From contig NW_024468520.1 of assembly GCF_001632365.1 (NCBI RefSeq), forward strand, positions 36,271 through 100,270: DNA of 64,000 nucleotides, given 5' to 3'. The stretch is from Laetiporus sulphureus 93-53. Lineage: Eukaryota > Basidiomycota > Agaricomycetes > Polyporales > Laetiporaceae. Below the pieces are notes generated by a model, which saw only the letters and a list, made by a program, of their open reading frames with translations, was not told where the DNA came from and searched no databases. How positions within the stretch are numbered: position 1 is the stretch's first letter; every line of letters begins with the position of its first letter. Below, piece after piece: positions 22,010 through 34,800 of the stretch. The position numbers were made by a program, and so were the translations under genes.

Positions 22010-23590
22010 GCCTATCTATACGAACTACAAGTATTATTTGCGGCAATGATGTGAATACGAAGTAAGCCTGAGGGCTATGGACGATGTTCAGGCGCATGTT
22101 GGTTTCCCCGACCCGTCGACCAGGCCGGGTACTTATCCCGAGGGCCACGAAAAGGCCTGCGCCAGGACCGAGTTCGACAAGTGCGAGCAACGGCCCTTCC
22201 CTCGAGACCCCCTCCCATCCGCTCCTCGCTCTCCCCCATCCTCTCGACAATTATAAAGCAGCACCACAAAGGAATGAAAAAGAAGAAAATAAAGAAGAAT
22301 AACGGACCTATCGCGGTCCCGCGGATATTGAACACACGACACGCGAGAAGAGACACCCGGCTAGCGAGCACCTCCCCTCCAGACGACGGCGACCAGCGCA
22401 CGCCGCCTACCTCAAGCGCATCGACACCGAGGGGAGTCCCGTTCTTGGTCACTTCAACCCAAGGCGGAGCACTGTAAAAGGATGGTCAGCTGCGGTGACG
22501 ATCTCATAGAAGGGGCTAACCTGATCTTGAGCAAGGACGTGAACCGGCAACCCTAACGGCGCTGCATGGCATGATGAATGGATAGCGTGAGTAGATGGCG
22601 ATGAAATAAAGGGCGTTGCTCACCCAGTGGACGCGAAAAGCCCGCTACCTGCAATTGAAAGGAAGAAACCTGTGAAACAAAAGGGAGAAGAGGAAGGAAG
22701 AGGAAGAAGTGAGGAGAGGGCATTCGCGCGAGCTGGGCGGATTCATATAGGCATGGATTGTTTGTCGGACAAACAAGAGGCTCACTGTCAGCCGCGTTCA
22801 ACCATGGTTTCAGACTCAGATGAGGCTGTCAGCCGCCACAGCCGCGAACGCGTTTGGACCAACAGGTCACGGGACCGCGTCGATCTAGTAGGTTCTTATG
22901 CCTTCCGTAAGTTCCATTCAACATAAGCTATAGGATCTAACACTGGAAAAGACTTGAGCAGACATCGGACTGGACGTTCTTGCAAGAGAACGCAAGGTTT
23001 AAGCGTCAGAAGCACAAGTAACTCGCATGCCCGGCTCTCACCTTGAAGCATTCAAGGGCCCCGACGTTGTTCAACGCGAGACACCCGGAACGTAGGTTTT
23101 TTGCATATTACGGAACCAGTTGTCCATGAGAAGCTCGCCGACTGCCTTGCACTGTTTTGAGACGTGCGAGGTGCGATGATCACCCTCAGTGTTCCGATCA
23201 TGGCCACTAGCATTTTTCTTGCACTCGTACGGTCGGTGGAAAGGACGGAAGATACAGTACCTTAGATATACGACGTACTATAGGTTTGCCTTGAGTAGTA
23301 AGAGGTAACAAAAATAACTTACACATGGGGCGCCACGATGTATAACACTTTCAGCGCCTACATATTGAGGAGCAGCACCCGTCAGCACGAAAATCACGAT
23401 CTCGAAAACTAGCCGCCGGTAGACCATTGTACGCAGTGGGAATATGTTCTGTTACGCCAAGCATGACTTTGGATTGAAATTTCGCTTCCACCCGCTATCA
23501 GCATACCCCAATGCACCGCGATCGCTCGTCGTCGATCTGCGATAATTTAGCCCAGTTCATCCGTCATACGAGACGACAAAATCTTACGCA
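22010..23590 (+). repeat. long direct repeat, copy A (about 1.6 kb)
   Basis: Matches 26600-28360 in the same orientation, from the shared start (cctat..tacgaactacaag) to the shared end (cagttcatccgtcat). The first 0.9 kb is nearly identical; the last 0.7 kb is more diverged and carries indels. Several open frames on both strands are kept in both copies (for example one on the minus strand with TKNGTPL.VDALEVGGVRW), but no start, splice or family evidence ties them into a gene. A minus-strand TATA-like tcatatag/gtatatag lies near the middle. It may be an unclassified repeat family or an old gene duplication. Confidence 0.75.
22758..22776. repeat. perfect 9-1-9 palindrome
   Basis: TTGTTTGTC-G-GACAAACAA. 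It is kept exactly in the other long repeat copy at 27350-27368, so it may be a protein-binding site or a hairpin. Confidence 0.8.
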
Positions 23591-24480
23591 ATCGTCTTGA
23601 CCGGGGGGTTCGTGCTCACAATGATCAAGGTGAGCGAATGTGCGTCGTCGATTGAGGGCTGTGCTGATGGGATGGTTGGCACTGATAGTCGTGCTGTGTG
23701 TGGCGATGTGCTTGAGTTTGAAGACGAGCGGCAGAGGAGGATCGAGCTCACCCTACGCTGATCTAGCAGCTGTGTCGGTCACCGGGGAGGAGAGCATGAG
23801 AGCTCCTTTGAGCATCCGTCAGCCACAGCGAGATTGCTGCCGATCTAGTATTGCCTGATCTTGTCGTGTCGCGACGGTTCGTTGCATGATGCAGCGTCTT
23901 GACGTTATTCATAGATATTGTGGACGTCGTGCACGTACGAGCACGGGAATCCATACCATGGCACGAGATCAAATTCCAGGCCACTTCGCCTTTAGGAGTC
24001 TCTCAGTGGAGACATATCTGATGGATCTGCTGAGTCCGTCTCGGATCACTCGTCGAAGACACGGGCCACTGCGGCTCCCAAATTGGCCCGGTAGAATAAG
24101 CGTTGCCGGCTTCGTCGTGAAGACGACGAAATGGACGGATAGACGTCTTTTGGAGAATTCGGACCAGGATCGCCTGGCCGCTATGGAGGCGTTGAGCGCT
24201 TGATGTATATGGCGTAGGGGATTGTGGAAGAGACCGAAGTGTGCGACGACACTTCGAAGAGCCAGCGAGACGAGGGCAGAAAACTTGGCGGCCCACTTGA
24301 GCGTGTCCTTCATCGTTGCCAGAGTAAAGACAAGACCACGAACGCGAGAAGTATCCGCTGGAGACACAACGGCGCAATGATCAAAAATTCCCGTTTGACG
24401 AAGAATCCCTCACTATGGCGCTGTAGTTCAATATCGCGATGCAGATCAATGCGCCAGTCTAGACGTAAAACGTGGGATAC
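23591..24480. other. region without a supported gene
   Basis: Between repeat copy A and the F-box gene stop. An open frame at 23886-24203 (+) and one at 23969-24367 (-) overlap and have no recognisable motif. A possible short exon pair near 23600-23760 (donor GTGAGC, hydrophobic VVLCVAMCLSL) is too weak to call. Confidence 0.35.
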
Positions 24481-25948
24481 TCACCGGAAGATACCTCGCT
24501 CGGTCAGTCGTGGGAATAAAGGTGCAAAGATTTGCTTCCACTGCTCCTTGGCTGCTGTAACTGTGGCATCGCGATCTTTGGAGAATGTAAAATTGGGTAT
24601 AAGTGCAAACTCCACCTTGCTCAGCATCCTGAATGAATTAGATGAAAGATAATTGTCTATCTCTTCTTGGTGAGTGGACTCGTAAATACTGAGCATGTTC
24701 TTCAATTCCTCCTTCAGTTTATTGATTCCGGGTATTGGTGCAAGCCAGCGAAACTCTATCATAACTTCTCGAAGCTGACCCGACTTGATTGAAAGTAAGA
24801 CTCGACACAATGTGTCGAGGCCAAAGTCTTGTGAAATATCAATATGGGTTAGCCATAGTCTTTGCAGTGAGTTATTGTGATCGAAGGATAGCACCGAATC
24901 TGGAGAGACTCTGGTTAGCAGAAATGCTTACATGAAATCAGAGTGCACACCTGCAGCAGACATTTTTACATCTGTCCATTGTTCTACATCCCCAAGCCTA
25001 AGATCCAATCGCATTTCCGACAGTGAGCCAGATGCAGCATTCAACAAGTGCTGGCATCTCCATTTGTACTGTAATTCAGCCACATTGACTGGGCCACTGA
25101 TGATGAGTTTCTGCAAACGACTCGAGATGCAAGGATGAGCAAGGAAGTCGATGAGTTTCTCATATCCCAGTGGGATCTGCGCGAGCGACAAGGACCTGAT
25201 GTTGACGCGATTGTGATATAAACCAAATGTATCGCGGTGGAAGTGGTCATGTGTGAACGTCAGATCTTCCAAGTCAAGCCGGACCAGGTGTGGCAGGGCG
25301 CAAACGAGGCGCCCAAAGACGGTGATCGAGGGGAATGTGACACCGATGAGATCGAGGCGAGTGACGGAGAAGCCGGAGAGATGCAGGAAGACATCTCTGT
25401 GCATCATCCACGGCTCCCACTTTGAATTCCATATTCTGAGCCACTCGAGCCGGGGCAGCTTGCGAGCAAGCAGGATCGCCGCTATCGACAGTGCTGACAG
25501 GTCCATATAGCTTATTATGTTCATATCGTGCGTGCGGTTCGACAGCTCGGGCATCTGCTTCAGCATCTTCGCATAGGCCTTCACACCCTTAACACTCCTG
25601 ATCTCGATCTGCCTGTGCAAGTGGAAGCGAATGGGATGGTACCACGCTCGGCAGACGAGGCTGCACTTCCTCAAAGTGTTCTGGTCGTCCCACAGATGGT
25701 TGATCGCGTTCTCCCACACCTCGATTGGAAGTTGCGGCAGAGTTCTCGTGGCCACTGGTTCCATTTTGGACGAGCCAGTCTCGTCTGCCTTGCCCTCGCC
25801 CTTGGTCTAACGCAACACAGCACTTAAATGGTCGAGAACGCGTGCACGGAGCTTTCCCACTCACCGTTGGCTCAAGCCTTTGCACTTGGAGCACCTCGTC
25901 CCCTGTAGTTATCGTGAAGTGTTTCAGGTCCTGTTCAGAGGACGCCAT
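24481..25948 (-). CDS. F-box protein with leucine-rich C-terminal half
   Basis: F-box proteins recruit targets to SCF ubiquitin ligases through Skp1. Three exons join in phase: 25948-25865 (28 aa), then 25800 down to an AG|AT join near 24950, then to the stop at 24481-24483. The F-box is LPQLPIEVWENAINHLWDD..LRKCSLVCRAWYHPIRFHL. After it come irregular Leu-rich strands (LPRLEWLRIW, VTRLDLIGV, LVRLDLEDL, IRSLSLAQI, LQKLIISG, LQRLWLTHI), as in agaricomycete F-box/LRR proteins. It appears intact, about 445 aa. It sits between two direct copies of a long repeat. It differs clearly from the duplicated F-box genes at 41-47 kb. Confidence 0.88.
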
Positions 25949-26599
25949 AGCGTTCGTGTCGAGTGGTGGGAGATAGTACTTGAGGTTAAGGCTCATCAAA
26001 CGTTTAAACCCCGCTGTGGCTGATGTGGCTATTGCTTTGGCATGAACGGGTCATTCTCTCGTATCACACAAAATGCTCAGATAGTTTCTCTCGAATCTCT
26101 CAACATGACTGTACACCGCCTGGCCTCTGCAGCCATACAGCTTTCCTGACGCAAGCCTCTTGTCCAAGCAGTGGGTCTAGGAAATCCTGGTGCGGCAAGG
26201 GTGTTAGCCAGCAGGCACCTTCCTGTCTCATGGGCGCAAGGGAGTGAGAGGCTGGTGGGGCCACAAACGACTGGGGCCTATGGTACTACAGGTGCGTGTT
26301 TATATATCTTTTCCGCCCTTCCGTACTCGCCCGCTCCGTTTCCAGGTACCGCCCTGCGACACGTTTCAGCCGTCGCTTGGCGCTTGTCCCTCCCGACGCG
26401 TTGAGCGCGTTTCACCAGAAGTGCCGTCGGTCGGCCACTTCCAACAGTGGGCATATGTACAATGCTATCCACCGCATATCAACCGTGGTGAGTTCCATGT
26501 GCGTCATTCCATGCCATCCCAGTGCAATTAATTAGGTAAATCTTTGCATAGGGATCTTTCAAGATGCATCGATGAGGCCTGAAACTTCATGGCCCAATG
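25949..26599. promoter_or_regulatory. upstream region of the F-box gene
   Basis: About 650 bp between the F-box start codon and repeat copy B. No supported gene; several overlapping short frames around 26170-26530 are shadows of each other. Confidence 0.35.
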
Positions 26600-28360
26600 A
26601 CCTATATGTACGAACTACAAGTATTATTTGCATCAATTATGCGAATACTAAGTAAGTGCTATGGTTCAGGCGCATGTTGGTTTCCCCGACCCGTCAACCA
26701 GGTCGGGTACTTATCCCGAGGGCCACGAAAAGGCCTGCACCAGGACCGAGCTCGACAAGTGCGAGCAACGGCCCTTCCCTCGAGACCTCCTCCCATCCGC
26801 TCCCCGCTCTCCCCATCCTCTCGACAATTACAATGCAGCATCACAAAGAAATAGGAACGAAACGAAGAAAAATGAAGAAAATAAAAAAGAAGAACGGACC
26901 TATCGCGGTCCCGCAGATATTGAACCCACGACACGCGAGAAGAGACACCCGGCTAGCGAGCACCTCCCCTCCAGACGACGGCGACCAGCGCACACCGCCC
27001 ACCTCAAGCGCATCGACACTGAGGGGAGTCCCGTTCTTGGTCACTTCAACCCAAGGCGGAGCACTGTAAAAGGATAATCAGCTGCGGTGACGATCTCATA
27101 GAAGGGGCTAACCTGATCTTGAGCAAGGACGTGAACCGGCAACCCTAACGGCGCTGCATGGCATGATGAATGGATAGCGTGAGTAGATGGCGATGAAATA
27201 AAGGGCGTTGCTCACCCAGTGGACGCGAAAAGCCCGCTACCTGCAATTGAAAGGAAGAAACCTGTGAAACAAAAGGGAGAAGAGGAAGGAAGAGGAAGAA
27301 GTGAGGAGAGGGCATTCGCGCGAGCTGGGCGGATGTATATAGGCATGGATTGTTTGTCGGACAAACAAGAGGCTCACTGTCAGCCGCGTTCAACCATGGT
27401 TTCAGACTCAGATGACGCTGTCAGCCGCCACAGCCGCGAACGCGTTTGGACCAACAGGTCACGGGACCGCGTCGATCTAGTAGGTCGATTCTTATGCCTT
27501 CTGGCATTTAACATAAGCTGTAGAATGTAAGACTGCAAAGGACCTGGAAGCTGACATCAGACTAGACGTTCTCGCAAGAGACCATGAGTTTTAAGTGTCC
27601 GAAATGTTGGAATCTGGGTGCGGAGCACAGATGCGAGAGGCCCCAGTGCGACCTGCGCCACCGGCGTGGGAGAGTAGTAGCGCGCGTGTATATAATAGGG
27701 CGCGGCTACAATGGGACGGGCCATCGGTTTGGCCCCGTACCTAGTGGAGCCATAGAGAGCGGGTGACTCCCGAACTCCTGGCCGGGAAAGTCAACACGAA
27801 ACACAAGTAACTCGCGTGCCTGGCTCTCACCTTGCTGCGTTCGAGGGCCCCGACTTTGTTCAACGCGAGGCACCCGGAACATAGGTTTTTGCAGGTTACT
27901 GAAACAATTGTTCATGACAAACTCGCCGATTGCCTTGCACTGTTCTAGATGTGCGACGTGCACTGACCACCCTTCTTCCGATCATGGCCACTAGGGTTTG
28001 TTTCACTCATACAGTCAGTGGAAAGGACAGAAGATATAGTAACTTAGATATACGTACTATAGGGTTCGCCATGAGCAGCAAGAGGTAACAAGAACAACTT
28101 ATACACGGGGCGACATGACACATAACACTTTCAGTGCCTACATATGAGGAGTGCGAGCAGCACGTCAGCACGAAACTTATGAGCTCGAAAACTAGCAGCT
28201 GGTAGACTTTATGCGGAAATATGCTCTGTCACGCCGAGCATGACTTTGGATTGAAACTCGACTTCCGCCCGCTATCAGTGTACCTCAATGCACCGCGATT
28301 GCTCGCCGTCGATTTGCGACAGTTTAGTCCAGTTCATCCGTCATGTGAGATGACAAAAAT
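26600..28360 (+). repeat. long direct repeat, copy B (about 1.75 kb)
   Basis: Second copy of the 22010-23590 repeat, slightly longer because of extra bases in the second half (about 27580-27780). It carries the same 19-bp palindrome (27350-27368). It ends about 35 bp before the stop codon of the MFS gene. Confidence 0.75.
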
Positions 28361-28394
28361 CACACACTCTATTCATATATCATGGTCACTCACA

Positions 28395-30220
28395 TCATAG
28401 TTGAAAGGTCCAAGAAGGATGCTCATCACCCAAAAGCAGGCGACTATCTTCCTCCTCCGTAAACTCGTCAGATTCCCGCAACTTCTCCTTCTCTACATTT
28501 CGTCTGGCCAGAACGAGCCAATTGAGTGATGCGGCGACGATGACGAGGCACAAGTACCCGATGGCGAATCCATGGCCTAGGTAGAATCGTGGGCCGTAGC
28601 GGTACAGTTGCGTGCCGACAATGGCGCCCAAACCCTGCGTGGATGAGAACGCAAATGAAGATCCTACTTTTCGCGAGAGAGCATAGAACGTACATTTCCT
28701 ACACTGATCTGCAGTGCACACGCAACCGCACGCTTCAGCTGACCGGACACATTGTTCGCAGGCCAGGATAGTGTGATGGCCGTGGCCGGATATATCCCGC
28801 CTGCGCACAGTATGGTTGCGAAGTACTGCACTCCGCTCTTCGAGGACGTGATGAGGATGATGTATCCAACTATCGCAAGCACTGCGCCGCCAATGATGAA
28901 CGGTGCACGACGATTGATCAGATGTGAACCCCAGGCTGTAGAGAATGTGAGGACCGTCGCGACGAAGTACGGGGGTACAGTTAAAAGTTGGGCTTGGGCG
29001 GCTGTATACCCAAGATCGTTGATGATCGTCGGCTGAATTGCATTGCAAGAACGATATTAACGGCCAATTACAGCCACATGAATTCGACGAGCTTACCAAG
29101 AACAAGGACAGAGTGTACAAAGGAAGGGAGCATCCTACGAAGCAGAAACAATACAGCCAAACAGCGACGTCTTCGAAAGCCTTCCTCACATGGCGCCATG
29201 CAAAGATTTCCCCGCTCAACGCATCGTTGTCGTTGCGTAAGCGGCTATGGAGTAATTCTTTTTCTTCCGGACTTAAGAACGATACTGTATCCGGGTAATT
29301 GTGGACAAAGGCGTGGGACAAGACTGCCAGTACAATGGTGAACAGACCCTGTATAATGAATGAGATGGCATGAACATTCTAAAGGATGTACCCCATCCAC
29401 CTCAATGATGAAAATCCAAGACCAGCCAGATTTGTGGCCGATGCCGTTCATTTTGCCGATAGCGTAGGCAAGGACACCGCCAAACGCGCCTTACGACGAC
29501 TCAGCGCTGAGTTTATTATTAATATAATCTATTGCTTACCTGCAAGACTTGCAGCACTGAAGAAAATAGAGATACGGAAATGCTGCTCCTTCCTCTTATA
29601 CCAGCAGGAGAGATAGTACACGACGCCGGGAAAGAGTCCAGCTTCTGTGGCACCGAGGAAAAAGCGCTTGAACATAGCTCAGTCAGGCGCTCTTGGAACC
29701 CGAAGAAAATCAGCAAGCTCACCACAGCCAGAAGGCCGCCATAATTGTGGACAAGTCCCATAAGGGTAGAAACAATGCCCCAGACTACCATTAAGGTCGG
29801 CAGCCACATCCTCGGAGTTAGGCGCTTAAGGACAATGTTGCTCGGTATCTCAAATAACACGTAGCCGAGAAAGTACTGCCAATGCAGCGCATCAGCATGC
29901 ATGATGGAGAGAAGAACGGTCGACGTCACCAGGGTAAGAGCGTTCAAATAATCCGCTTGTGTCATCTTGAGGTCGGTCACCAGGCCATCGAGTTTGGCAT
30001 TGCCAATGTTCGATCGGTCGAGAAAGGACAACAAGTAGAGCATAGTGAGCGCCGGGAGAAGATGCAGGTCCAGCTTCCTGAGGAGCCGTCGTTCTCTGGC
30101 GGCTACACTTTCCTCGATAGACACCGTTTCAGAGTCGGACCGCCGTTTCTCATCGATGATCGAAGAGCCTGCCCGAGAGATGTGGCCAGGCTTGACGAGC
30201 TCTTTGGCAACGGTAGCCAT
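28395..30220 (-). CDS. MFS transporter, allantoate-permease (Dal5, anion:cation symporter) type
   Basis: Plasma-membrane carriers of this group import organic anions such as allantoate, nicotinate or other carboxylates. ATG at 30218-30220 opens a soluble N terminus followed by LLPALTMLYLLSFLDRSNIGNAKLDGL, the typical TM1 signature of the family. Further exons give FEIPSNIVLKRLTPRMWLP, GWSWIFIIEG (with the known Ile-Glu-Gly motif), FVHNYPDTVSFLSPEE, LPTIINDLGYTAAQAQLLTVPPY, NNVSGQLKRAVACALQISVGN and a final TM near IGYLCLVIVAASLNWLVL. The acidic tail ends at 28395. All order and motifs of the 12-TM family are present and no stop was seen after splicing. The substrate cannot be told. Confidence 0.88.
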
Positions 30221-31384
30221 GACGAAATCGACTGGCAGCGGCAGTCGTTGCTCGGCGACCCGAGGGTAAGGAGGACGAGACGGAGGCCATAAAGTCGCAT
30301 CTGCTCAGAAGCACCACCACGGGATCAATGCAATTCAAGCGGCATATGGCGCAAAGTGGACATGAGTAATGCGAGGACAAGCGTGAAGCGTGAAGAAGCA
30401 GCGACATGAGAACGAGCCAGCACGGAAGAGCAATCACCGATTGCGTGACCAGCATGATGCAAAGAGTGATAGAGCCTCCGTATCCCCGGGCCTGTCAGTA
30501 CATCAATGTGGCATCCAGAAAGCACTAATTCTTGTGCTGTACCCGTCTGAAGGTCATTCAAAGAGTGACTTCTTCACCAACGCGCCTTTCCAGACTTTCT
30601 GCTGAACTGCACGCATGTCAACAGTTGTTCACATTGATGAGGTGCCAAGGACTGTTTCATTGAATCATTCGGACAGCATTCGTAATTCAGGCAATTGAGC
30701 CCATTACGAAAACCGACATTCGCCTGCATCCACTCGGGATGTGACTTAACTCGGTAGTACATCTTTCGCGCACAGATGTTATTAGCTGAGGGAATGCGTT
30801 CCGATGGATGTAGAGACGTGCACGAATACCTGCGAACACCGAATCGATCGTCCAATAGCCTTGTCGCTCACGTTTAGTTTCGTGCGAAGCACATGATGTT
30901 GAGGTCTTCGTAGATTACGAAAGAAGCTGCCAGGTGAGAGCAATTTGCTAGCCCGCGCTATAACTAGTTTTGTACACGAGCGCGACGGTATTCGAATGCG
31001 AGAGAAGTTAACGCGGTAGACGCCCATTAGCCTTGACCTGCTCTCGATGAACAGCTCGTCGCACCGCTCTTCGCGCACACATGCTACCTTTTCTCTTCTG
31101 ACTGACCCAAGCTCCTCTACAACCGACAACCTCTCTCCATCTGTCCTCCTACTTTCGCTCTGCCCACCCCACACCTCACAGTGCTCCCGCTACAGAGCAC
31201 GCTTCAAAGTCTGTCGCTCAGACATTATTCACCCATCCACTTCCTCCCCCCTTTCCTGCTCCTGCCACCTCGACTCTCCTCATAGAACATTGCCATCGCG
31301 AACTCAACTTCACCAACAACGTCACGTCAGAAACGTGGTAAGAAGATACCTTCGCTCGAAGAATTAAATGCGTCGGATTTGATG
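30221..31384. other. 5' flank of F-box unit 1, no gene
   Basis: From about 31041 on, this region is homologous to 44721-45606 of unit 2 and includes the pyrimidine-rich stretch before the F-box start. Unit 1 lacks roughly 520 bp present in unit 2 (about 44915-45430). The part before 31041 carries no supported gene. Confidence 0.5.
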
Positions 31385-31389
31385 AAGAT
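31385..31389. repeat. target site duplication (left)
   Basis: AAGAT, repeated at 40992-40996. The paralogous empty site at 45604-45608 has a single AAGAT. Confidence 0.95.
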
Positions 31390-31835
31390 TGTGAAGGATC
31401 TCAGGAACTCCTGGGTCCGCTCTCGCCTATCCCGTCAGGGATCTCTAGCTCAAGTGGAGGAGTAAAGACCAACTCGAAACTGAGGGGTAGGCCTCAGCTC
31501 GAGCGGGTATATATACAAGAGGGGCCAGACCCCTGGTACCGGGTGTAAGATCCTGCGTACCCTAGGTTGGTAATAATACATCATTATGGCGTGCTATGGC
31601 GTGCTCAGGCCTAGTGGAGTCCGTCTAAGTATAGGAGTGTCTATGGAGTCCAGACCTACGATGTCACTATGACGTAGGGTCACGTGACTGGTACATGTCC
31701 GAGGGATGTCCGAGTGGCGTGGGTATACTAAGATATACACGTGGAAGCGTAGTGGTACATACTATATAGGGTAACTAGGTGGATAAATAATGGTCCGTGG
31801 GCGCTTGAGACTTGTGGCGCGGAAAAACCGTGACA
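31390..31835 (-). repeat. 3' LTR of the Ty3/gypsy element
   Basis: 446 bp, TGTGAAGG..CCGTGACA on the + strand, with no difference seen from the other LTR. The start-site motif AACTCGAAACT lies at 31471-31481. Confidence 0.97.
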
Positions 31836-31850
31836 GTACCCCCCCTCCAG
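31836..31850 (-). other. polypurine tract
   Basis: On the sense strand CTGGAGGGGGGGTAC stands immediately before the 3' LTR, as expected for the plus-strand primer of reverse transcription. Confidence 0.85.
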
Positions 31851-31878
31851 GCTGAAGTGTCCTCACGAGGCTTGAGTT

Positions 31879-34800
31879 CTAGTCGTAGATGCGCGGGTGT
31901 ACGGCTTGTAGGTTCCATTTGGTTTTGGGTATTGGTGTCCGAGTACGCTCCGGGTCATATGTGGTATAAGTGGAGACGTCCTCTTCCCTCACCGGGGTAT
32001 CCTTGAAACGCATACGTTGCCAGGGTATTTGTGCATCGTCGAGATAATAGTAGCCGTGAGTGCGCTCCGGGCACTGGACCTTTCCTTCTTCTACTATCCA
32101 CTGGGCGTTAATTGGGTATACAAATAGATGGTTGCGCGACTTGGGAGTTCCGACGAATAAGACCGTATGGACGTAGTGGTCTGGATTCGCCAGCCATATG
32201 CAAACGATGTCGAACTTCTCGGGCAGCCCTATTTCTAGGCCAATCGGGGTATCGAGGGGTACGTGGAGTACGACATGGGCTTGGAACTTGCGTTTGTACC
32301 ATCGTATCATTTTGTGATCCCAGTAGATCTTTTCCTTCCACTCGTCTTTCTCCTCTTCCGTCATCTTTCCTCCTTTACTGTCCGGTTCATCGTCGCTTTC
32401 TTCGTCTTCTTGAGCGCGGATCCTTTGACCACCGGGTATAGTGAGGAGATTAGGCGGTCTGGGCGCCTTGGGATGTAGCTTATGGAAGTTATTAAGCAGT
32501 AGGATGTAATCCTTTGCTATTGTAGAGCGTGGTATCCAAGTGTTCTCGGTGTCGTCCTTTCCCTTCCATTTGACCAGGTATAATAGTCCAGTTTTGGACT
32601 TTTTACTGTCAAGGATTTGGCTAATGGTAGGGGGTTCGCCCTCCGGAACGGGTATAGTAGTATCGTCTTTTTGTACACTAAATTGCGCGGGGTGATAGGG
32701 TATTAATAGGGACTCGTGGAAGACGGGGTGTATATGACGCCAAGCGGGCGGTAGCTTGAGTCTGAATGCCGACTTCCCGACCTTCTCTACTATGCTAAAT
32801 GGTCCGTAACGTTTATCGTCCAGCTTCTTGCTTGGTCGAGTAGTAGTAATATTAGTTCCTTCTAATAGTACCAGATCGCCCTTGGTATAGGCCGCATGGT
32901 CCGGGTATTTGCCATCGTGGTACTTTTTCATTATACCTTTTGCTTTGGTAAGATGATTAGTTGCGTCCTTGGAAAGTTCCTCCATCTCTTTCATCCATTC
33001 TTCGGCTGATTGATTGCGGGGTTCCTTCCTGGTTTCGACTCCCGTATAGGGATGGTATCCATGTGTAAGGTAGAATGGGGTATAGCCGGTGCTTGCTTGT
33101 CTATGGTTTCGGTATGCGAACATAGCGAGGGGTATCTTGGAAGGCCAGTCATCTTGTCTATAGGAAGTATATATCCTCAAGTAGGTCTCTATTTCCTGGT
33201 TCATTCGTTCCGTCTGCCCATCCGTCTGAGGGTGGTAGGCAGTGGAAGGATTTCCCTGGACGCCCAACTGTTGGTATACATCCTTAGTAAACGAGGATAC
33301 GAACTGTGGTCCCCTGTCGGACCATATCCTTTCCGCTAGTCCGTGTGCCGACATTACATGTTTAATATACAAGTCCGCATAGTCCTTCGAGTTGATCGAC
33401 TCCGTGCAGGGTATGGCGATGAAGTCTTTTGACTTCAGGTCTACAAATACAAGGATGGAGTCGTACTCGTCTACAGTAGGTAGTTTTACAATAAGGTCCG
33501 TGGAGATGTACTGCCAGTTATGATCTGGAACTGGGTTTGGCTCTAATGGTGCTGATCGGTGTTGGCGGTTAGGTTTGGCCTTTTGACAGGTCCCACAACC
33601 TTTCACATACGCCGTAACATCCTTGATCATTTCTGGCCACCAGTACGATCGCTTGATTAGTTCCATGGTCCTTTCTATTCCTGGGTGTCCCATGAACGCG
33701 GCATCGTGGTGGGACTGTATTACTTTGCCGATTATTTCTTGGTTATTTGGGATTATGAGAATTTCACCCCCCCTCCAGAGTGTGCCGTCCTCGGCTGACT
33801 CGAGCTCCTTTTGAGGCAAAGTTTTCCATAGTAAATATTCGGAAGAATGTGTGGCGCAGAGATCGCGAATAGCGTCCGTCCCTACAACTTTGGTATTCCT
33901 GAACAACTCGGCAGGTAATACGACCTGATTGTCCAAGTGATCCATACCATCGTCATAGTCTGGTCGTCGGCTAAGCGCATCTGCTGCACTGTTTTTCTTG
34001 CCTGGGATATGATGGAGTTCGAAATCGTATTCAGCGAGGAAAGACATCCACCGTGCTTGGCGGGGGTTGATCTTCTGTGGTTTCCTAAAGTACGTTAGAT
34101 TAAGGTGATCAGTGAAGATCTGTACAGTATGCTTGGCGTGTATTAAGTAGTGTCGCCATTCTTCTAGACAATCTACAATAGCGAGAAGTTCTCTATCGTA
34201 CACCTGATAGTTCTTCTCGGCGTCCTTGAATGACCTACTGTAATAGGATACTGGTACCCAAAGATTATCTTGCTTCTGCATAAGAACTGCCCCGAGGGCG
34301 AATTGCGAAGCATCTACTTCTACCATAAACGGGTCCTCGTCCGTAGGTATGTGTACAATTGGGGCCGACGTAAGGAGGTCCTTGAGACCTTGGAAGGCAC
34401 TTCTTGCGGTGTCCGTCCATTCCCATTCTCGGTTGCCCGTAAGGTCCGAAAGAGGCTTGGCCAAGGAGCCGAAGCCCTTCACAAATCGTCTATAATAATT
34501 ACAAAATCCGAGGAACTGCTGAACGTCCTTCTTGGACCTGGGTTCTGGCCATTCTGCAATGCCAGCCACCTTTGCAGGATCCATGCGAAGTTTCCCATGG
34601 CCAATGATGTGACCTAGGTACTCCGTTTCTTCGACATGAAACTCGCATTTCTCAGGTTTACACGTCAGCTTGTGTTCCCGGAGTATTCTGAGTACTTGTT
34701 TTACAACCTGGCGATGCTCCTTCATGTCCTTGGTGAATATTAAGATATCGTCCAGGTATACCATAACTTTCCCAGTGAGGATCAGATCGTGGAAGATATC

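Noticed and set aside
22181..22477. Coding region in the long direct repeat
   Set aside because: Several frames on both strands are open at once and no start or splice support was found, so compositional bias is likelier.
23886..24203. 105-codon open frame before the F-box gene
   Set aside because: It overlaps another open frame on the opposite strand and shows no motif, start context or introns.
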